Shown: piece after piece, positions 1 to 10,793 of the stretch
Numbering within the stretch: position 1 is the first letter of the stretch
Layout of the letters: each line of letters starts with the position of its first letter
NCBI GenBank assembly: GCA_033558025.1
Contig: JAUCEF010000008.1
Location: 2,356,001 to 2,420,000, forward strand
Direction of reading: 5' to 3'
Length of the DNA: 64,000 nucleotides
From: Phytophthora sp. 'mugwort'
Taxonomy: Eukaryota > Oomycota > Peronosporomycetes > Peronosporales > Peronosporaceae
Program-made: the position numbers and the translations under genes
The notes under the pieces: model-generated
Databases searched by the model: none
Told to the model about the DNA's origin: nothing
What the model saw: the letters and a program-made list of their open reading frames with translations, nothing else

Positions 1-119
1 CCAATCAAATATTTATAGTGAATTGTCCGATCGCTGCCTGGTGCATATGAGCATTGGGTGGTACGATGGCAGCAACCCGTTAACTCGAGTCTCTCGAGTC
101 GCCTTACGGGTGATACCGC

Positions 120-3110
120 CAAAAACAGAGATGGCATGGACCAGAAGCTTGTCGAGTCAATTACACTTGCCAGCTCATTTCGGGCAACGTCATGATGACG
201 TGCGTGACTGAGATATGAGTTTGGTTATGGCGTGCATCGTGTCGTTCATGGTGACGTCGCTGGGCGACTTGATGACGAGTCATTGCAAACGCGATAGTGC
301 ACTCGCAACAAAATACGCGGAGGCTGGCGGAGACGTTGAGCTCCGTCCGCACGGTGTCTTTGTTGAATGCCGAGAAGACCGAGATCAACAAATACAACGA
401 GCACGCCGCCAAAGCAAAGGAGACGAACATTCACATGGCCACGTTCTGGTTGGCCGTGTCTGGTCTCTTCATGTGCAGCATCTGGTTCGTGTACGCAACG
501 AGTCTCTGGTACAGTGGGCTGAAGGTCGCGCACGGCAAAGCTTCGCCTGAGTAGCGAGATATTCCAGTCTCTTGATGAGGGCGTGCTCGGTCACGCCCAA
601 CATTTCGGCTGTAGCGGAAGATAAAGGAGCTTCATCATGTCGTTACCGGAGCGATACAAGACTTAGTAGACTAAGGGCGTGGTTCAGGTGCTCGCACAGT
701 CAGAAGCAGCGAGTTAGCCATTGCTCGAACAATTGTTCGTGAGTCAAAGACCCTCGTCCTGGACGAGAGAACGAGTGCGTCGACGAGACAGAGAGCGAAC
801 GCGTTTTGCATGCTGCACTGAACGAGTTTGACGGGCACTACTCAGATGACGATGTTGGTCATCCATTGCTCATTACTTGAGCACAATTCGTCGAGCGGAG
901 ATGTCGTGGATGCCGGTTATGTCGTGGAAGAGAGGAACCACCACGATTTACTGACGATTAAGGATGGGATTTACCAGAACCTGTACACGATACAGGAAGA
1001 GAACGCTCAAGTTGGCGGATCTCTCATCATGTTCGTCGCTGCAACTACCCAGAACTAGTGCTTCAAGTACATGGCTGAAAACAGCCACGTACGACTGCAG
1101 AACATATCACTTGATCGCGCTTTTGCCTTCAGAAACATTGGCTTCTTTGACGAGAGGAAGCACGCGACGGGCGCTTTGACGGCTGATCTAGCAACAATAC
1201 GACGAAGGTGCTCTCATCTCGGGCGACTTCAGCGGCACTTTGTCTAGGCAGTTTTCACCATTGTGACGGCTCTGGTCGTTTCTCGTCCACGACGGGAAGT
1301 TGGTTCATGTTGGTCCTGTTTTTCCGTTCCTCGTCGCTGGTCAAATGCTCCACATATACAAGATGTCGCTGCGCTTGTTGTCGGTAGCTTTGGCTGATGT
1401 GAAGGACTGGACGCTCGTCTCCACGCTTTAAAGGCAGTGTAGACAGTGTACGTGGCCTCGTAGGATTTATTCCGATCATGCCCAGGCTCGACTACAAACT
1501 CTGCAGGACATCGGAGAGTGTAAGGTGCTGGAGGGAGAAAGAACATGCCGTGCTGACAGCTGGTCGTGGGCAATGAGGATTTGTCCGCTGGGGGGTCCTT
1601 CTTGGCAGCTGGTTCGGTTGTCAAACGACGAGTGGCCCGGTCTTGTATGCCAGCAGATGTAGACGAGGTCCGACGAAGAGCAGAACACCGTTCCTGGGAG
1701 AATTAAATGCAAATGGTCCCATCTACGAGAAGGAAGCTGAGACGCGGAGAAGACAAAAGTAGGAGGAGAGTTTAAAACTTTGTACGGGTAATCACTGACT
1801 CGAGGGGGACTTCGCGTGGTGCGATGGCTGAGGAACGCGAGTTCGAGGCGCTGTAACGTTCTTAGTGAGAGGTTTAGCTCTGTCTGTGTCTTTTGCAGGT
1901 CCGTGGCGGATGCATGCGTCGTGGTGCGCGTGGGAGCCATTCGAGAGATTACGGGCGATAACATCATGAATCAAGGACGGTATAGGCCAGAAACTCAGCG
2001 ATCTCGATCAAGTTTAAATGTCAGTTTCTTCGTCGGAGACTGGATCATCGTTGTTTTGCCCGTGGTAGGGAGATGCGTTTGGTGATAGCGTGCTTCATGC
2101 TTGTTATGGTATCTGCTCGCGCTCAGAGATCTTGCTGCAGCTCTTCCGTCTCTGCTCTTGTATGCGCAGTGGCGGAGGAGAGGCTTGGGGCGATTTCGCA
2201 CCGTGGCGTCCCTCGCTCAATGGCGAGAAGCGTCTCTCTGCGACTGATATGTACAAGGTTCTCGTGGAAACGGGGAACATCTGCGACTTGCAAGCGGAGG
2301 GCGTGTGTCTTTGGCTGCAGAATGGGAAGCGTCTGGCCCATGTACGCGACTGGACTCTGGTACGGTGAGTCGACGAGCAGAGGCGTCTTCTGGGGCAGTC
2401 TTCCAAGCCTTCTTTGGGGTGCTAACGGGGACGATCTCATCTCTCTTAGATTTACTCGCCTACTATCACTGTCGTCGCTGAGACAAAAGGAGCTACCGCG
2501 ACAATCTACAAGATGCTCGATATCCGCTATCGACGCCTTGAAGGAAGATGCCGACAACAAACCAGAGGATACTCTTGATTCAAGTGCTCAACGTCAACTT
2601 GACGTACCGTTCCGGGCAGATAATGTACGACAACAATGTCACCATTGAACGTGGTCAAAGTGTCGCTTTGGTTGGTCAAGCGGAGACGGCGAGAGCACGC
2701 TCATATGACTGCTCGACGCTGGTACGATCCGTCACGGGGTTTGCTCGATGGACGAAGACATGAAGACGCTGAACGTGAAATGTCTCGTGTCCCATGAGCC
2801 TGTGCTACCCGTTTCGAGAACGCAGGGAGGGGGTTACCCACGACCAGGTACTGGAGCCTGCTACGCTGGTCAAAGCGCACACATTCCTTATGTGGATGCT
2901 CGGCGCTATACGAGACGCTGGTGGGCGAAAAGGACGCGGCACTGAACGATCTGCTGGACAAGACTCACCGTGACAGCTTTGGTGATCGCAGCACAATCCG
3001 TCGGACAAAATTGTTGTGCTGAATGCTGGTCACGTGGTAAAGGAAGGAGCTCCCGACGAGTTGGTGGCGAGCGAGCATGGCTGCCTTGGTGTCGCGTTTT
3101 CCTTTGCAAG
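120..3110 (+). pseudogene. ABC transporter of the MDR/P-glycoprotein type, broken
   Basis: Fragments occur in the order of a full-length TMD-NBD-TMD-NBD exporter, in changing frames. At 297-554 is TMD1 with segments like AEKTEINKYNEHAAKAKETN and SIWFVYATSLWYSG. At about 755-1010 is the end of NBD1, with a Walker B-like LVLDE, a degraded H-loop and the tail KDGIYQNLYTIQEE. At 1060-1180 TMD2 begins (AFRNIGFFDERKHATGALTA), and 2250-2370 holds its second half, including MYATGLWYG. NBD2 covers 2550-3090: a Walker A remnant VALVGQAETARARS that has lost the GKS/T signature, a KTLNVK...SHEPVL stretch (Q-loop region), and VVLNAGHVVKEGAPDELV in another frame. Most of NBD1 is missing. Stops and frameshifts are numerous, so no product is expected. 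The family exports drugs or lipids at membranes. Confidence 0.75.
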
Positions 3111-3639
3111 TGTTAAATACGCCGAGAGATTTATTACCTGGTAAGGACTTAGCTTTGTCAGGTTTGATGGCGACAGTTGAAGAAGCGGGCCATAGCAGCG
3201 GCAGCGGTCTTACGAGTAGATCCACTGCTCTCCAGACTTCGTTTGGTGCACCGTCCGAGCCGATCTCCAGCTCGATATCTACCGGTGGATAGTGAAGCGC
3301 ATCAGCATACATTTACCACTCACGTGTGTTGCCAGAGCCTGTTGGAGTCTACTTGAAGAATTCAGCTCGCATTCTCGTCCACGAAAGAGGGCCTTGTCAC
3401 CATAGAAGACGATACTAGTCGACAAGACTTCAGTCGGCGAAAAACCAGCAAATGGTTCGATCGGAGCAAGGCAGAACAAGAGATAAAGTCGTCGCACTGC
3501 GGAGAGCGACGAAGAGCTCGGTCAAATCTCGTCCTGAGAGCTGTTTGAACCGCGACATCACTGGTATCGTTATCATCCTGGGCGAGCTGGATTAAATACA
3601 GGTGCACTCTCTTGTAGTGTTTTGGCCACGTGCTTGACT
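3111..3639. other. No gene recognised
   Basis: Short frames only. The first part may be the decayed 3' end of the ABC transporter. Nothing else is supportable. Confidence 0.4.
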
Positions 3640-4140
3640 AGTTGTTAAACACGTGCACTCTTGTATAGATGGTGCAGTCTTGTACCAGCAGCGTCCTGGT
3701 CAAAGAAGCTTTTATCTGATCCGGCAAGTGTCGAATACACTGCGTCTCCAGTGCTTGAAAGCGAACCTCTCTTGGCTCAAGCACGCAACCGTCATATCGC
3801 TGTATATGTCGGGCCATAAATTGTAACTTTGGCAAAGGACAAGGGGCATGAAGTTGTGTTTACTCCTCCGCATTACTACGATTTGCAGCCAATAGAATAT
3901 GTTTGGCAAACAATAAAGGAGACGTTGGACGCCAGTACAATGCTGAAACCACATTTCAACACGTAAGATCACGATTAGATTCAGCTTTCGAAAAGATACC
4001 GACGAAGAAACAATTCAAGGCTATATCGACAAGTCAAGAAGAAATCTACTCCATTTGAGCTCGCACGTTCACATGCGAGACGAATTGAGGTTGACGATAG
4101 CGACGAAAGTAGCGAAACTGACGAGAATTAAACAATTTTA
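3640..4140 (+). pseudogene. DDE transposase C-terminal fragment, IS630/Tc1-like
   Basis: One frame reads KGHEVVFTPPHYYDLQPIEY followed by VWQTIKETL, at about 3833-3925. This is the end of a DDE core in which the third acidic residue (E of PIEYVW) follows a DLQPIE motif, a pattern I associate with transposases repeated in Phytophthora genomes. An upstream piece (3700-3830) is in frame apart from a stop. A downstream piece with ARSHARRIEVDDSDES sits near 4060-4130. The N-terminal half is absent. It is a relic; the assignment rests on one motif. Confidence 0.5.
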
Positions 4141-4433
4141 TACAATCATAAATAGGACGACACCGTGAGTCAAGCAAAATCAATCCGATAACCTGTAGCC
4201 TATCATCTCCTCTTGTCGGCTATCGGTCGCAACTGTAAGATAACGAGCGTCTAGAGAAAGTATTCTTTACAAACGCGTTTCCAGCCCCCTCATCATTGGA
4301 TAGAAAAAGGCGTACGAGACGTTATCATTGGTTGAAATTCGAGTCAGATTCATAATTGGAAACCATATTAGAGGGTGTAGCAAACGTAAATCAAAGAAAA
4401 TGATACTATTGGGCGCCGCCCAAACCTGACATA
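4141..4433. other. Spacer without a gene
   Basis: AT-rich sequence between two transposon relics. I see no coding pattern. Confidence 0.4.
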
Positions 4434-4474
4434 CAGGTGTTTGCCTACCGAATTTTGAGGAAAGCTCTACCCGT
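4434..4474 (+). repeat. Left terminal inverted repeat of the pogo-like element
   Basis: Inverted counterpart of 6543-6586. The core from 4444 to 4474 matches with one mismatch (CTC versus CTG). Confidence 0.65.
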
Positions 4475-4636
4475 CAGAGTTTCGGTGAACGCTGTATCCC
4501 CCTATCCGTTTATTTATATAAAATGATGGGCAACTTTTTTGGGGCCGTGTAGAGAAAATCGGTACCCCATAGGATTATCTATCAATAATGAACGCTCACT
4601 GAAATCGCCTACAGAATCATTTTTGCGCGTGCGGCC

Positions 4637-5015
4637 ATGCCGCAGGGCGTCGACATCGTTGGGTGCGACGTCAGGGACGGGTGCCGTAGCTGTGCCGCAC
4701 ACGAGGCGCGCGGCAAGCACATTCAAGTCGAGGATTTAGTGGTCTTTCGTTTACAAGTGGAAGACCAGGGTGATGGCGAGGTGGGCTATTGCATTAAGGC
4801 CTTCATCATTCGAGACGGCTCTCAGCAGTGCCACATTGGATTTCTTACTGAGAAGACTTCTACGGCAGCAAGATCACTACAAGAACCAGTTCGCGACTAT
4901 TGTGGAGGATTGGCGCGATTATGAGAACAGCCAAAAGCGGCGCAACTCAGATCGCTACGGGGTCCAGGTTCGGTGGCTAATACTAAATGAAATTAAGGAA
5001 CAGTTTAGAGACTAA
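4637..5015 (+). pseudogene. Accessory ORF of the pogo-like element
   Basis: Two overlapping frames seem to form one protein of about 125 residues. The first (4637-4840) starts MPQGVDIVGCDVRDGCRSC and continues into YCIKAFIIRDGSQQCHIGFL. A frameshift near 4840 leads to RRLLRQQDHYKNQFATIVED and an end at EIKEQFRD (5015). I recall similar proteins as hypothetical genes near oomycete transposons but know no function. It lies head-to-head (convergent) with the transposase within the same inverted ends, which suggests it belongs to the element. Confidence 0.4.
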
Positions 5016-5049
5016 TGCTATTCAGCAATCACTGACTTCCTATATGTCG

Positions 5050-6469
5050 GATCCTTCTCCCTCGCGGTGATCATCACTCGTTTCCTCAATTTCGTCCTCG
5101 CCATCGCACTCTCTAAGTACGTCAGTATCAGGCAATTGAGTAATGCCGAATCCAATACTCGCAAATGTATCTCAGATGCTCTGTTCTGTGATGCCTTGCC
5201 ATGCCTTCAGCAACCAGGGTACAATATATACTAGCTTTGGGACTGCACATTAGCGTCAGATGCAACGTTGGCCATGCTTGCTGCAGCCCAGCCGTCGTAT
5301 TGCGCCCGTATCGCGTCCTTAATTGGTTTGCTTAGCCAACAGCACAAGGCTGAAGAACACATGTGTAGACCCCCCCCGGAAATGTAAGGTCGGTTTCTAG
5401 AAAAAAATCATTGAGTTGACGGCCAAATACGGGCTGCTTGTGACACTTTATCCGTCCAGCAACAGCATTGACGATGGGTGAGTAGCAACGTAAGGTGCCC
5501 ACACTTTTTCAACCAAATATGACAGCCCCGACCATCCTACAACGAAAAAGAATAGTGTTAGTAAAGCCAATTCAAAGCATGACGACGTAGTGTAACACAC
5601 CATCCAACCGCCCTCCTGACAGCAACCGTAGACTCCTGGAGGTAGGATATTGTCTGACTTATTTCAATCAGACCATGGGGCTTCGCTTTAAAAAAGACAA
5701 AGATAGGTAATTTAGTTCCGTCTTGGGCATACGTATTACACGCTGTGAGTCTTTGGCTGTTAGAGCCACTGCCACAAATGGCAACTGTTCGACTGTTAGT
5801 GGGGGCAATGGTTGTGGTGGCTGTTTGTTCATTGTGGACAGATGTCTCGTCCATATTCACGATCATTGATGGCGGTGTTCCCTCTAGGGATCCACCTGGA
5901 TGGAAGCGCTCGTTTACCATATCGACGAATTCTTTTCGTATGGATTGCAGGTGTCCACTGAGCTTCTGACCGTCATGAGTGCGGCGGCGAATGCTAAGGC
6001 GGTTCCGTCGCAGGAATGGGTACCCAATGCCGAAGTGTCTTGCGATTACCACCTTTAAATGATGGGCTCATTGCGAGAACCTTGTTGATGACGTGCCTTG
6101 TTGACACCGCAATGTCTTGCTCTCTTCGAGACCTAATCCAGGTAGCCACCTGTGTTTCAAAAGGAGCATGAACTAGCGGGCGTCCTTCGGAAATTGTCTT
6201 CACTTTGGGTTTCTTTTCGCTGTCTACTCAAGGCGCTCTCGGTTATCACGCCATCTGCGAATCTGAGAGGGCTGCACGCCGTATGTCGATGCTGTGCCTC
6301 TAACGGTGTTCCTTTCTGCCTGCTTGACGATGTCCAGCTTCGCCTTCACCGTCAGACTAGCGTCACGCTCTCGTCGTTTTGGATGTTTGGCATGGGCTGG
6401 CTGGTCTTGTGCGGATGCTGGCTCTTTTGTCAATGAGCGGCGATCGCCAAGAGCAAATATTATGACCAA
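5050..6469 (-). pseudogene. pogo/CENP-B-type transposase
   Basis: Read on the minus strand in pieces. Residues from 6469 show a basic start and a psq-like helix-turn-helix (ASLTVKAKLDIVKQAERN, then GTASTYGVQPSQIRRWRDN). From 6203 there is a CENP-B-type DNA-binding segment (ETQVATWIRSRREQDIAVST). From 6052 comes the DDE domain with the first catalytic aspartate in NMDETSV. A second conserved block at about 5500-5440 (VEKVWAPYVATHPSSMLLLDG) carries the second aspartate and is followed by a stop. The tail near 5340-5270 reads KDAIRAQYDGWAAASMANVA. At least three frame changes make it non-functional. Its length fits the family's roughly 450-500 residues. Confidence 0.65.
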
Positions 6470-6542
6470 TGAGAAACTGTTGGTGATAGATCAGATATAT
6501 TTAGATGTTGGTGAAAGCTGTACCCCTTTAAGGAAGTGCAAC

Positions 6543-6586
6543 ACGGGTACAGCTTTCCTCAAAATTCGGTAGGTGACATGAGCCTG
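6543..6586 (-). repeat. Right terminal inverted repeat of the pogo-like element
   Basis: Reverse complement reads ACCTACCGAATTTTGAGGAA with continuation AGCTGTACCCG, pairing with 4444-4474. Confidence 0.65.
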
Positions 6587-6904
6587 TCATACGACCCTAC
6601 ACATTTCTCGACATAAGTCACCTCGATTTCTCGTGAGACGTATTTATCGTCTCACCGGACTTCATGTATATGTCAGGCATATGTCAATCGACTTATGACT
6701 GACATATTCAGGTGTTTGCCGCCTTATGGCGAACTTACCACTTTCGATCCAGAGCGCAAGCCATCCATGTATGGTAGATCTCCCTGGCGTTGAGTAGTCT
6801 ATGGGGTCTACCAAAGGTGGGCTGGTCCCATCTGAAGGAAATTACCCCGCACCACGATTGAAGTAGTTGCCCCGTATACTCATTACGAATTGATTTGTTT
6901 TTAT
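6587..6904. other. Spacer with a possible second transposon end
   Basis: No gene. At 6702-6724 the string GACATATTCAGGTGTTTGCC resembles the outer left end of the neighbouring pogo-like element (GACATACAGGTGTTTGCC at 4428-4445). This may be the end of a related insertion. Confidence 0.35.
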
Positions 6905-7935
6905 AGATTATAGACTTAGCGCGCTCGACTCCGGAGAAGACCCCTTCGAGCACGAGGTAATTGTCATTGACGATAGTAGCGAGGACGACGTCGACACGCC
7001 CAGACCTGACGGTTGTCCTGTCAAACGTGTGTGCTCATGGGAGCCAGCCATTAAGGCTGAGCCCTGTTCGAAACCTGACCGGCCTGCCACCACCACCACC
7101 ACCACCCCCCGCCGACCCGGCCAAACTACATCATCACAAGGTTCGTGTGCGTCGTTCGGCTGCGTCGGCGACGACTGCTCGCAAACCTCAGTAGACACCG
7201 CCGGATGTTAAGGCGGTGATCTCGTCAGACCCCTATCCAAGTTTGCGTGGCTGAAACTGCACACGCGGAGGAAACCCCGCGGCGTGTGCTCCCGCCGACC
7301 AAGACCTTCGTGGGGCGACGTGGCCGGCTCGTGTGGCGTATCTTCATGACTATTTCAACCCGATGGCCATTAGACACCCACGTCTATCACTTCGGAGACT
7401 GTGCGTGTGACGACCCCTGCCGCGTCGATGCGTGTCGGATTGCGAGGATGGATCTGTTCTGCACGGATAGGTGCTGTTTTTGGGACGATCTATGCGCTAT
7501 CGCCCGCAAGAGTCGCCCAAAGTCAAGGTGATGCAGGACTCACAAACCTGCTAGTACGCATTGGTGACCACAACCCTCGTTAACGCGGGGGGGGGGGGGG
7601 GGGTCGGGGAATACCTGGTCCAACGGTCTACGTGGTGACCGCGTCCTCGGAACCAAGGCTACATGCTGATCCTGCACGTGCGTTCGGACGGCCTTAACGA
7701 GCGCAGCATTTGGATTGACGCTCTCTGCCTTGGCGGCAGGATTGTTAACAACTCTTGCTCGCCTAATGCCCAGTTTCTTAGGTGGCCAACATCCGTCGAC
7801 ACACCCTGGTGGTGGTGACCCACGGAGCAGATCGAGCCTAACACCAGAAAGTTACCGTGAACTACGGGGCTGACCGCTGGTTTAAAAATACAAGTGTGAG
7901 CACTCGGACTGTGTCCACCGTGCTATCAAAGGCCA
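6905..7935 (+). pseudogene. SET-domain protein, broken
   Basis: Three recognisable blocks lie in order. First an acidic linker (EVIVIDDSSEDDVDTP, about 6950-7000). Then a cysteine cluster at 7399-7485 (GDCACDDPCRVDACRIARMD, then CTDRCCFWDDLC), spaced like a pre-SET/AWS zinc cluster. Then at 7690-7790 RSIWIDALCLGGRIVNNSCS followed by PNAQFLRW, matching the SET core in which family members read RF-NHSC-PN. Shifted frames then give VNYGADRWFK and YKCEHSDCVHR, like the SET catalytic GxxxTxxY region and a post-SET cysteine pair. A 17-base G run and several stops interrupt it. SET proteins methylate lysines, usually on histones. The F/NHSC motif is damaged (VNNSC). Confidence 0.5.
7587..7603 (+). 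repeat. G17 homopolymer
   Basis: Seventeen consecutive G in the middle of the SET-domain relic. Either a genuine slippage tract or a sequencing/assembly problem. Confidence 0.9.
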
Positions 7936-8165
7936 GGAAGATCCGTGACCTCAGTCGGGCCTCATGCATTTGGAGCGCGTGCCGAGTAGTGGGTCAAAGG
8001 TAGTATTGTACAACCAACACGTATGCATGATCGAATTGGCGTGGACGTGTTGTTCTTCGAATTGTGGTGCTCCTCTTCTTAGTGGGAATTAACCGACTTT
8101 CGTGGAGCGACGTGATCCATTTTCGCGCGCTTTACTCGCGGTAGCTTTCCATGCATTCGCCAGCT

Positions 8166-8710
8166 TCAACACGAATCTCGCGCGCATTCGCCTTGTTGAT
8201 CGGTAAGCCAGCGCCGATGCTTCCGCGTTGCGTAATGCTTATTTCTCTTAATCAACCTGACGTTGCTACCACATTCACATTCCAGTCTCTTCGAGATTCT
8301 TTGTTTGACAGCTTCTTTATCATCATTGTAGTATCGCTTCTGAAACTCAATGCGCTGCTCTTTATTATTCTCGTATTGAAGTCTGTTGTGTGCACGCTTT
8401 TGTTCTTGAAACTGATCTTCTGTCTGATACGCCTTTTGGATATTAAGTGTGTGTTGGGCTCTATCAATTACTAATTGCTCGAACTCACACAACTGTCGCC
8501 GGTCAGTGATTTCATGCTCACTGATCTTTTAAATTTCAAATTTTTAATACCGTGGGATTCAAAGTATTGGTAAATTGAGCAGCCCACTCGTTCATCGATC
8601 CAGCGTTTATATTTATGTTCAGCTCAACGAGTGGAAAGATTCTGTGTAGTCGCGCCAATGTACACGATGGTCTCATCTGCACTGGCAATCTTATATACAC
8701 ATCCAATCAT
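8166..8710 (-). pseudogene. GIY-YIG endonuclease, PLV copy 1
   Basis: The minus-strand start at 8710 gives MIGCVYKIASADETIVYIGA, the paired motif GxVY...VYIG that defines the GIY-YIG nuclease fold. An in-frame TGA follows at the position of a usual tryptophan before AEHKYKRWIDE. A frameshift near 8510 leads to the helical, charged C-terminal part (8492-8166), which ends in CECGSNVRLIKRNKHYATRK plus HRRWL, a Cys/His finger-like tail seen in giant-virus and PLV nucleases. Such enzymes cut DNA and often promote their own spread. Here one stop and one frameshift make it non-functional. Confidence 0.65.
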
Positions 8711-8761
8711 ACCTATATAATTTATTATATTTATTAGCGCTTATCGCTTAAATATGATCTC

Positions 8762-9650
8762 ATGAATATAGCTAACAATGTGTGCGAGTTTCATCAAGCT
8801 CGATTCCACGAACCTCGTTCAAGATGGTTACACTCAACTTGGCGATATAGTTTCCCGGGTTCTGCTGCCGATTTTCGTGATGTTGTTTGCGCCGTTCAAT
8901 CGATCAGCATGTACAACTCCGAATACAATATCGATGCGACCCAGTTCTGGAACAACACTTTCGAATTCGAAGTACCTAGGGGTGCTACAACATCCATTGT
9001 GAGTAACAATCTCTCGGATGGTATTTACACGTATGCCAATATCAATCGAAGCATCCAGACTGCTCTCGTTCATGCTGCCTATCTCATTGGTCCATATGGA
9101 AATAATGTTTTATTACATTCAATTATCGGAAAATAGCGTATATTATGCTGCTCAGTTTGATTCCAGCGCTACCCAACGACTTTACCTACCGTTGGAGGTA
9201 CCTGAAGTAGACCTGCTACTGGTCTATATAGCTCCGGCGGTTCTGGTTTGCCTACTACTACGCGCGTTCCGCGCCAGATCATCGATAATGCTGAGTTTGA
9301 AAAAGTTGTTGGATTGACTGTTGGAACATATCCATCGTCCCCTGCAACGATTGCAAGCGCTCAACTTTCGAACACGATCCCTCAGATCCACCCTACGAGT
9401 TCATACATCGTACGATGCGGTCTAATTAAGAATGAATACGTTGCGAGTGGCAATATTCTGAGTGCATTCGATCGAGGTGATGCATCGGTTGGACAGCTAA
9501 TTAGCTACAGACCGAGTCAATATGATTGGATGAACTGTCACAATGGTGCTCGTACGACGACTGCGATTTCCATTTACAACCAGACTGATTAGAAGGTTAA
9601 GATTCGAGATACTTCGGTCTCGATCATGATTTTGCTTCGACCAAAAAATA
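8762..9650 (+). pseudogene. PLV penton (minor capsid) protein, copy 1
   Basis: The reading passes through three frame segments. 8762-9100 includes FPGSAADFRDVVCAVQSISM, YNIDATQFWNNTFEFEVP and LSDGIYTYANINRSIQTAL. 9100-9190 includes VYYAAQFDS. 9248-9592 includes DNAEFEKVVGLTVGTYPS, PTSSYIVRCGLIKNEYVA and GQLISYRPSQYDWMNC. The order of a small amphipathic beta protein, a dGxYTxxxIN motif, a GLxxGxYP motif and a closing block of beta strands fits the single jelly-roll penton of PLVs and virophages (usually about 270-300 residues). A TAG follows NQTD at 9590. The true start could be 8762 or 8778. No copy-2 equivalent exists in the window. Confidence 0.6.
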
Positions 9651-9664
9651 AAGCCAGTGCTTGT

Positions 9665-10453
9665 GTCTTTTGTTTTAGCGTAATGAGGCGGAAGTTACAA
9701 TCTAAAGCTCCCCGCTTGCAAATGCTTCTTCTTCATGGCACGGAGCTTAGCAATATGATCGCAAGCTTCCTGAGAACCTTTTGCAAATCTCTTAGCCTTT
9801 GTCTTTGGTTTGCCAATACCTACTCCAAATCGACGGCGGACCTCACCTCGGGGAGTCTTGATGAGGTCCCCAATTCAGGTTTGGTAGCCTTGGAAAGCAG
9901 AAACTGTCTCCGGCATCGATCGCATCAGTAATAATTCCCTTGCGCTTTGTGTAAGCGAGAGCACGTTTGGCCCCCTTCTTCACATCACTCATAGTTAGTC
10001 CTCCTTCCTTATCGCTATTATAAACCCCAATACCCGTCATGGAGCGGATAGCAGCCCTCGCTGGAATAGCGTCCTGGGGAGCACCGAGTGCAGTTGCGAG
10101 AGGGAGAGCAGCAGCATCTGCTGCTCCGCTAAGAATGCCAGAGTCTTTAGCAAATTTGAATGTCTTTTTGATGCCTCCCCATATCTTTCCCCAGATACTG
10201 CCCCCCTACGCTCCTCAACCTTGCTTATGCTTGAAAGGACATCCGATCTCCTTTTTTTTGGTAATAGCCAATCGCGTTCCTTTACCTGATTTGTGAGCTC
10301 GAAGAGCTTTAGCATACGATTCAGGATGAAGATGAAGCGTAGCACCAGACCAATCAACTCATCTTTAGTCAATGAGAGAGTACCAGACTTAAATGCCCTC
10401 TTGAGCTTTGCATCTGGGATTGACGATGAAACTGGCAACTCTTTGAACGCCAT
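9665..10453 (-). pseudogene. PLV minor virion protein, copy 1
   Basis: The minus-strand start at 10453 gives MAFKELPVSSSIPDAKLKRA, then after a frameshift LHLHPESYAKALRAHKSGKG and TRLAITKKKEIGCPF. A further shift gives an amphipathic helix (SIWGKIWGGIKKTFKFAKDS), an alanine-rich stretch, MSDVKKGAKRALAYTKRKG, and a basic tail (KRFAKGSQEACDHIAKLRAM). A small protein with an xxKGKGxxLxL motif, a membrane-active-like helix and a KGSxEAxxxxAxLRAxxK tail is typical of minor virion proteins of PLVs and adintoviruses; the parallel to adenovirus pVI/pX is only an analogy. Copy 2 keeps only the first 20 or so codons (55647-55713). Confidence 0.5.
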
Positions 10454-10545
10454 GATTATATTATTTGTATAAGAGAAAAACTGATTTTAATGTAATCCTG
10501 AATGAAGCCGTTATAATAATATAAATATAAAAGTACATTTGTACC

Positions 10546-10781
10546 ATGATCGGATACATCTACCGCATTATTCATGCCGAAAGCGAAAATACTAAAAAAT
10601 CTCAATAGCCAGTAAGATCATCATATGGTAGGCAATACTAAAAAATGAAACGCGATACGATAAATGCAAAAACAAACGTATCAAAACTAACTGCGAATGT
10701 GGTGGTAGATTCAAGAACGCTACTAAAACTCGTCATTTAAATTCGGAGAAGCATAAACATTGGCTAACTCAATACAGTTAA
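10546..10781 (+). pseudogene. Internally deleted GIY-YIG ORF inserted between PLV genes
   Basis: 10546-10608 encodes MIGYIYRIIHAESENTKKSQ and a stop, the first half of a GIY-YIG motif. 10650-10781 encodes KTNCECGGRFKNATKTRH followed by SEKHKHWLTQYS, the Cys/His tail found at the end of the GIY-YIG gene at 8166. The catalytic middle is missing. The gene sits between the minor virion gene and the protease gene. The corresponding interval in copy 2 (55573-55646) is only 74 nt and lacks it. Confidence 0.5.
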
Positions 10782-10793
10782 GCTCAAATCCTT

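Larger units (their letters stand above)
4434..6586. mobile_element. pogo-like DNA transposon, two opposed ORFs, about 2.15 kb
   Basis: The ends carry inverted repeats. At 4444-4466 the sequence CCTACCGAATTTTGAGGAAA (continuing GCT) is matched on the other strand at 6573-6550, with similarity extending to ACCCGT. Both ends begin with CAGG outside this core (4434; complement at 6586). The left end is preceded by TA; the right flank does not show a clean TA. Inside are a forward accessory ORF (4637-5015) and a reverse pogo/CENP-B-type transposase (6469-5050). The element is inactive: both ORFs carry frameshifts or stops. Confidence 0.65.

Noticed and set aside
3638..3972. Minus-strand frames as genes
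   Set aside because: They oppose the recognisable plus-strand transposase fragment.
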